DNA of 64,000 bases from Closterium sp. NIES-65 (taxonomy: Eukaryota > Streptophyta > Zygnematophyceae > Desmidiales > Closteriaceae), in the NCBI GenBank assembly GCA_948144175.1, contig CANXME010002420.1, positions 1,004,001 to 1,068,000 of the forward strand. The letters are read 5' to 3'. Below the pieces are notes generated by a model. The model ran no database searches, was not told the DNA's origin, and worked only from the letters and a program-made list of their open reading frames with translations. Both the position numbers and the translations under genes were made by a program. Shown piece by piece: positions 62,550 through 64,000 of this stretch; within the stretch, counting starts at the first letter, position 1; the number at the start of each line of letters is the position of its first letter.

Positions 62550-62663
62550 CTAGATTGGGGGAGTGGTTAAGATGAGGGAAGAAGTAGAGTCAGGATGGGC
62601 ATCTGTATCCGCTCATGCCTCTAAGTCTGCCTTCTCTCGCCCCCACCTCGTGCTTCGTCCCCA

Positions 62664-63165
62664 CCTCGTGCTTCGCCCCCACCTCGTGCTTCGTCCCCTG
62701 TGACTCTATGGGGCGCCCGCTCTTGCCCAGCCGCCGCTTGTACACGTTGTGTACCTGAGAGGGTGGGTGGGGGGAAACATGAGGACAGGGAGTAACGAAC
62801 ATCATTCATCTGCCTCTCATGCGTCTCCCCCATCTCGTGCTTCGCCCCCCTGTGTGACTCTATGGGCCGTCCATTCTTGCCCAGCCGCCGCTTGTACACA
62901 TTGTGCACCTGAAAGAGTGGGGTTGTGAATAGGGCGCACAGAAGACATCTGTATCCGCCAACGCTTCTGTCTGTCAGTCTGTCTGTCTTTCCCCCACCTC
63001 GTGCTGCATGCCTTGTGACTCTATGACCCGCTGGCATAGATTGGGATTGTAAAAAGGCTGAAAGGGGGGTTGTGAGGGTGGGAGAAGACACAGGATGAAA
63101 AGATAATCCAGGCAAACTCTGTGTCTTCTAGATGGGGCGCCCCATTGAGTCACAAGATGAGCCCT
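62664..63165. repeat. Partial copies of exon a upstream, one inverted
   Basis: Acceptor-containing copies of VHNVYKRRLGKNGRPIES occur at about 62664-62757 and 62822-62912, with a remnant near 62995-63046. A short copy at 63132-63165 is in the opposite orientation (GRPIESQDE on the plus strand). Spacing is about 155 bp. Confidence 0.85.
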
Positions 63166-63890
63166 GTGTCTTCCAGATGGGGCTGCCTCTGGCTTGTGAC
63201 TTAGAGCGCGGTTCTGAAAGTTCGCCCGCCATCAAAGTCTGGACAAGTTTTCACGTCAATACACGTCACTGTGATTTGGCAGCCCACCGACACGAATCTG
63301 GACCACAATGTACCACTCTCACGAATTTACTGCACGAACTGGCGATGGCTGTAACCCCTCTGGCGAGAAATGTGCATGTGTTTCACAGGTTCGCACACAT
63401 CCGGAAACATTCACGATTGGATGTTAGGGTCGTAGGCACAGTTGCAAGCCCTAGACTGTGCGATCGTTGGAAAATCTCAGGGCACGAGTGTCTGTGTGTA
63501 GTGAGGGTGTTTTTGAGACGTCTCAAAAACACCCTCACTTCACGTGGCAAATCTCAGGGCACGAGTGCCTGTTTTTTGAGAATTCTCAAAACACACACGA
63601 GTGTGTGTGTGTGTACAGCGTGTCTTTACACGTCGACCCTGGCCATTTTGTGCCGGATGGCGGGCGGACAAGTCTGGAACCGTGCTCTTAATGGGGCGCC
63701 CGTCCTTGCCCAACCAGCCGCCGCTTGTGCACGCACGTTATGTACCTTGCCTTGCGTTGGTGGCGTGGCATGTGTTGTGACTCTACTGGCACTCATACAG
63801 CCCAGGATGAGAGTGGCATGCGTCAGTCAAAGAACCATTTGTGACAGTAACTAACTTGCACTGTATGTATAATGATGATCACTTTACACG
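63166..63890. other. Intron/upstream sequence with palindromes and one exon a trace
   Basis: It contains another damaged exon a copy (63692-63747, minus strand), a 40-bp perfect palindrome (63500-63539), a second palindrome (63575-63592) and a GT repeat (63601-63614). No exon of the missing N-terminal part is recognised. Confidence 0.55.
63500..63539. repeat. 40-bp perfect palindrome
   Basis: AGTGAGGGTGTTTTTGAGAC is followed directly by its reverse complement with no spacer. The direct repeat ATCTCAGGGCACGAGTG precedes it (63475) and also precedes the neighbouring palindrome TTTTGAGAATTCTCAAAA (63575-63592). Confidence 0.92.
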
Positions 63891-63945
63891 TCCAGGTGCT
63901 GGTCCCCTCCCCGCTGATGCCCATGGCATGGCGTCTAGTCTGAGA
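63891..63945 (-). pseudogene. Possible decayed copy of the next upstream ERGIC3 exon
   Basis: The reverse strand has an acceptor-like CATTCTCAG, then CTAGACGCCATG, GGCATCAGCGGGGAG and CAGCACCTGGAC before GTGTAAAG. This recalls the family block LDAMDISGEQHLD, but the frame is disturbed by a repeated GCCAT and two extra G. It is probably an echo; the true exon would be further right. Confidence 0.45.
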
Positions 63946-64000
63946 ATGACAGGAAGCCCATCTTCGAGTCATTGTGAAAATAACGAGGCCTACATGCACC

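Noticed and set aside
63132..63854. 240-codon plus-strand ORF
   Set aside because: It begins in an inverted exon echo, crosses palindromes and a GT run, and shows no recognisable domain.

Overview
The window is eukaryotic nuclear DNA. It holds one ordinary host gene, split by GT-AG introns, and at least six LTR retrotransposons, a non-autonomous hAT transposon, a small inverted-repeat element and a very large minisatellite. The host protein is a plant-like ERGIC3/Erv46, and the copia elements use tRNA-iMet-like primer sites, so a green-lineage genome rich in repeats (land plant or streptophyte alga) is most likely. The species cannot be read from the sequence.

Positions 1-40397 form a Russian-doll cluster whose layers I resolved from LTR ends and target-site duplications (TSDs). 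Element D (old copia, minus strand; 5' LTR split as 7804-7862 plus 40013-40397) was hit by element C (copia, minus; 5' LTR 4891-5019, ORF open to the window edge) and by element F (copia, minus; LTRs 7863-7988 and 39882-40007, TSD TAATG). F was hit by element G (Ty3/gypsy chromovirus, minus; LTRs 17476-17801 and 39299-39624, TSD CACCC). G was hit inside its integrase zinc finger by element A (copia, plus; LTRs 19025-19153 and 35475-35610, TSD GCACG). A was hit by element B (copia, plus; identical LTRs 24000-24129 and 31355-31484, TSD CGCTG). B is structurally complete with a 1991-residue polyprotein and is the youngest insertion. F, G and D are decayed. A carries one stop codon and an internal duplication of about 1.9 kb.

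Positions 40403-40911 hold a small element with 23-bp terminal inverted repeats. From 41184 to 62549 and beyond, on the minus strand, lies an ERGIC3/Erv46-like gene, a membrane cargo receptor of the early secretory pathway. Ten exons are in the window. They give about 288 residues up to the natural stop; the N-terminal part lies beyond the right edge.

The most striking structure is in that gene. Nearly every exon is accompanied in its flanking introns by one to six degraded partial copies of itself ('exon echoes'), often keeping the splice acceptor. One intron has grown to about 14.6 kb, because roughly 970 copies of a 14-bp unit fill 46651-60254. The unit and both array edges match a stretch of the adjacent exon that encodes SFQQGG, so the minisatellite seems to have been born from an exon echo. 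Because the 14-bp unit rarely makes stops, it produces spurious ORFs of up to about 3500 codons in several frames.
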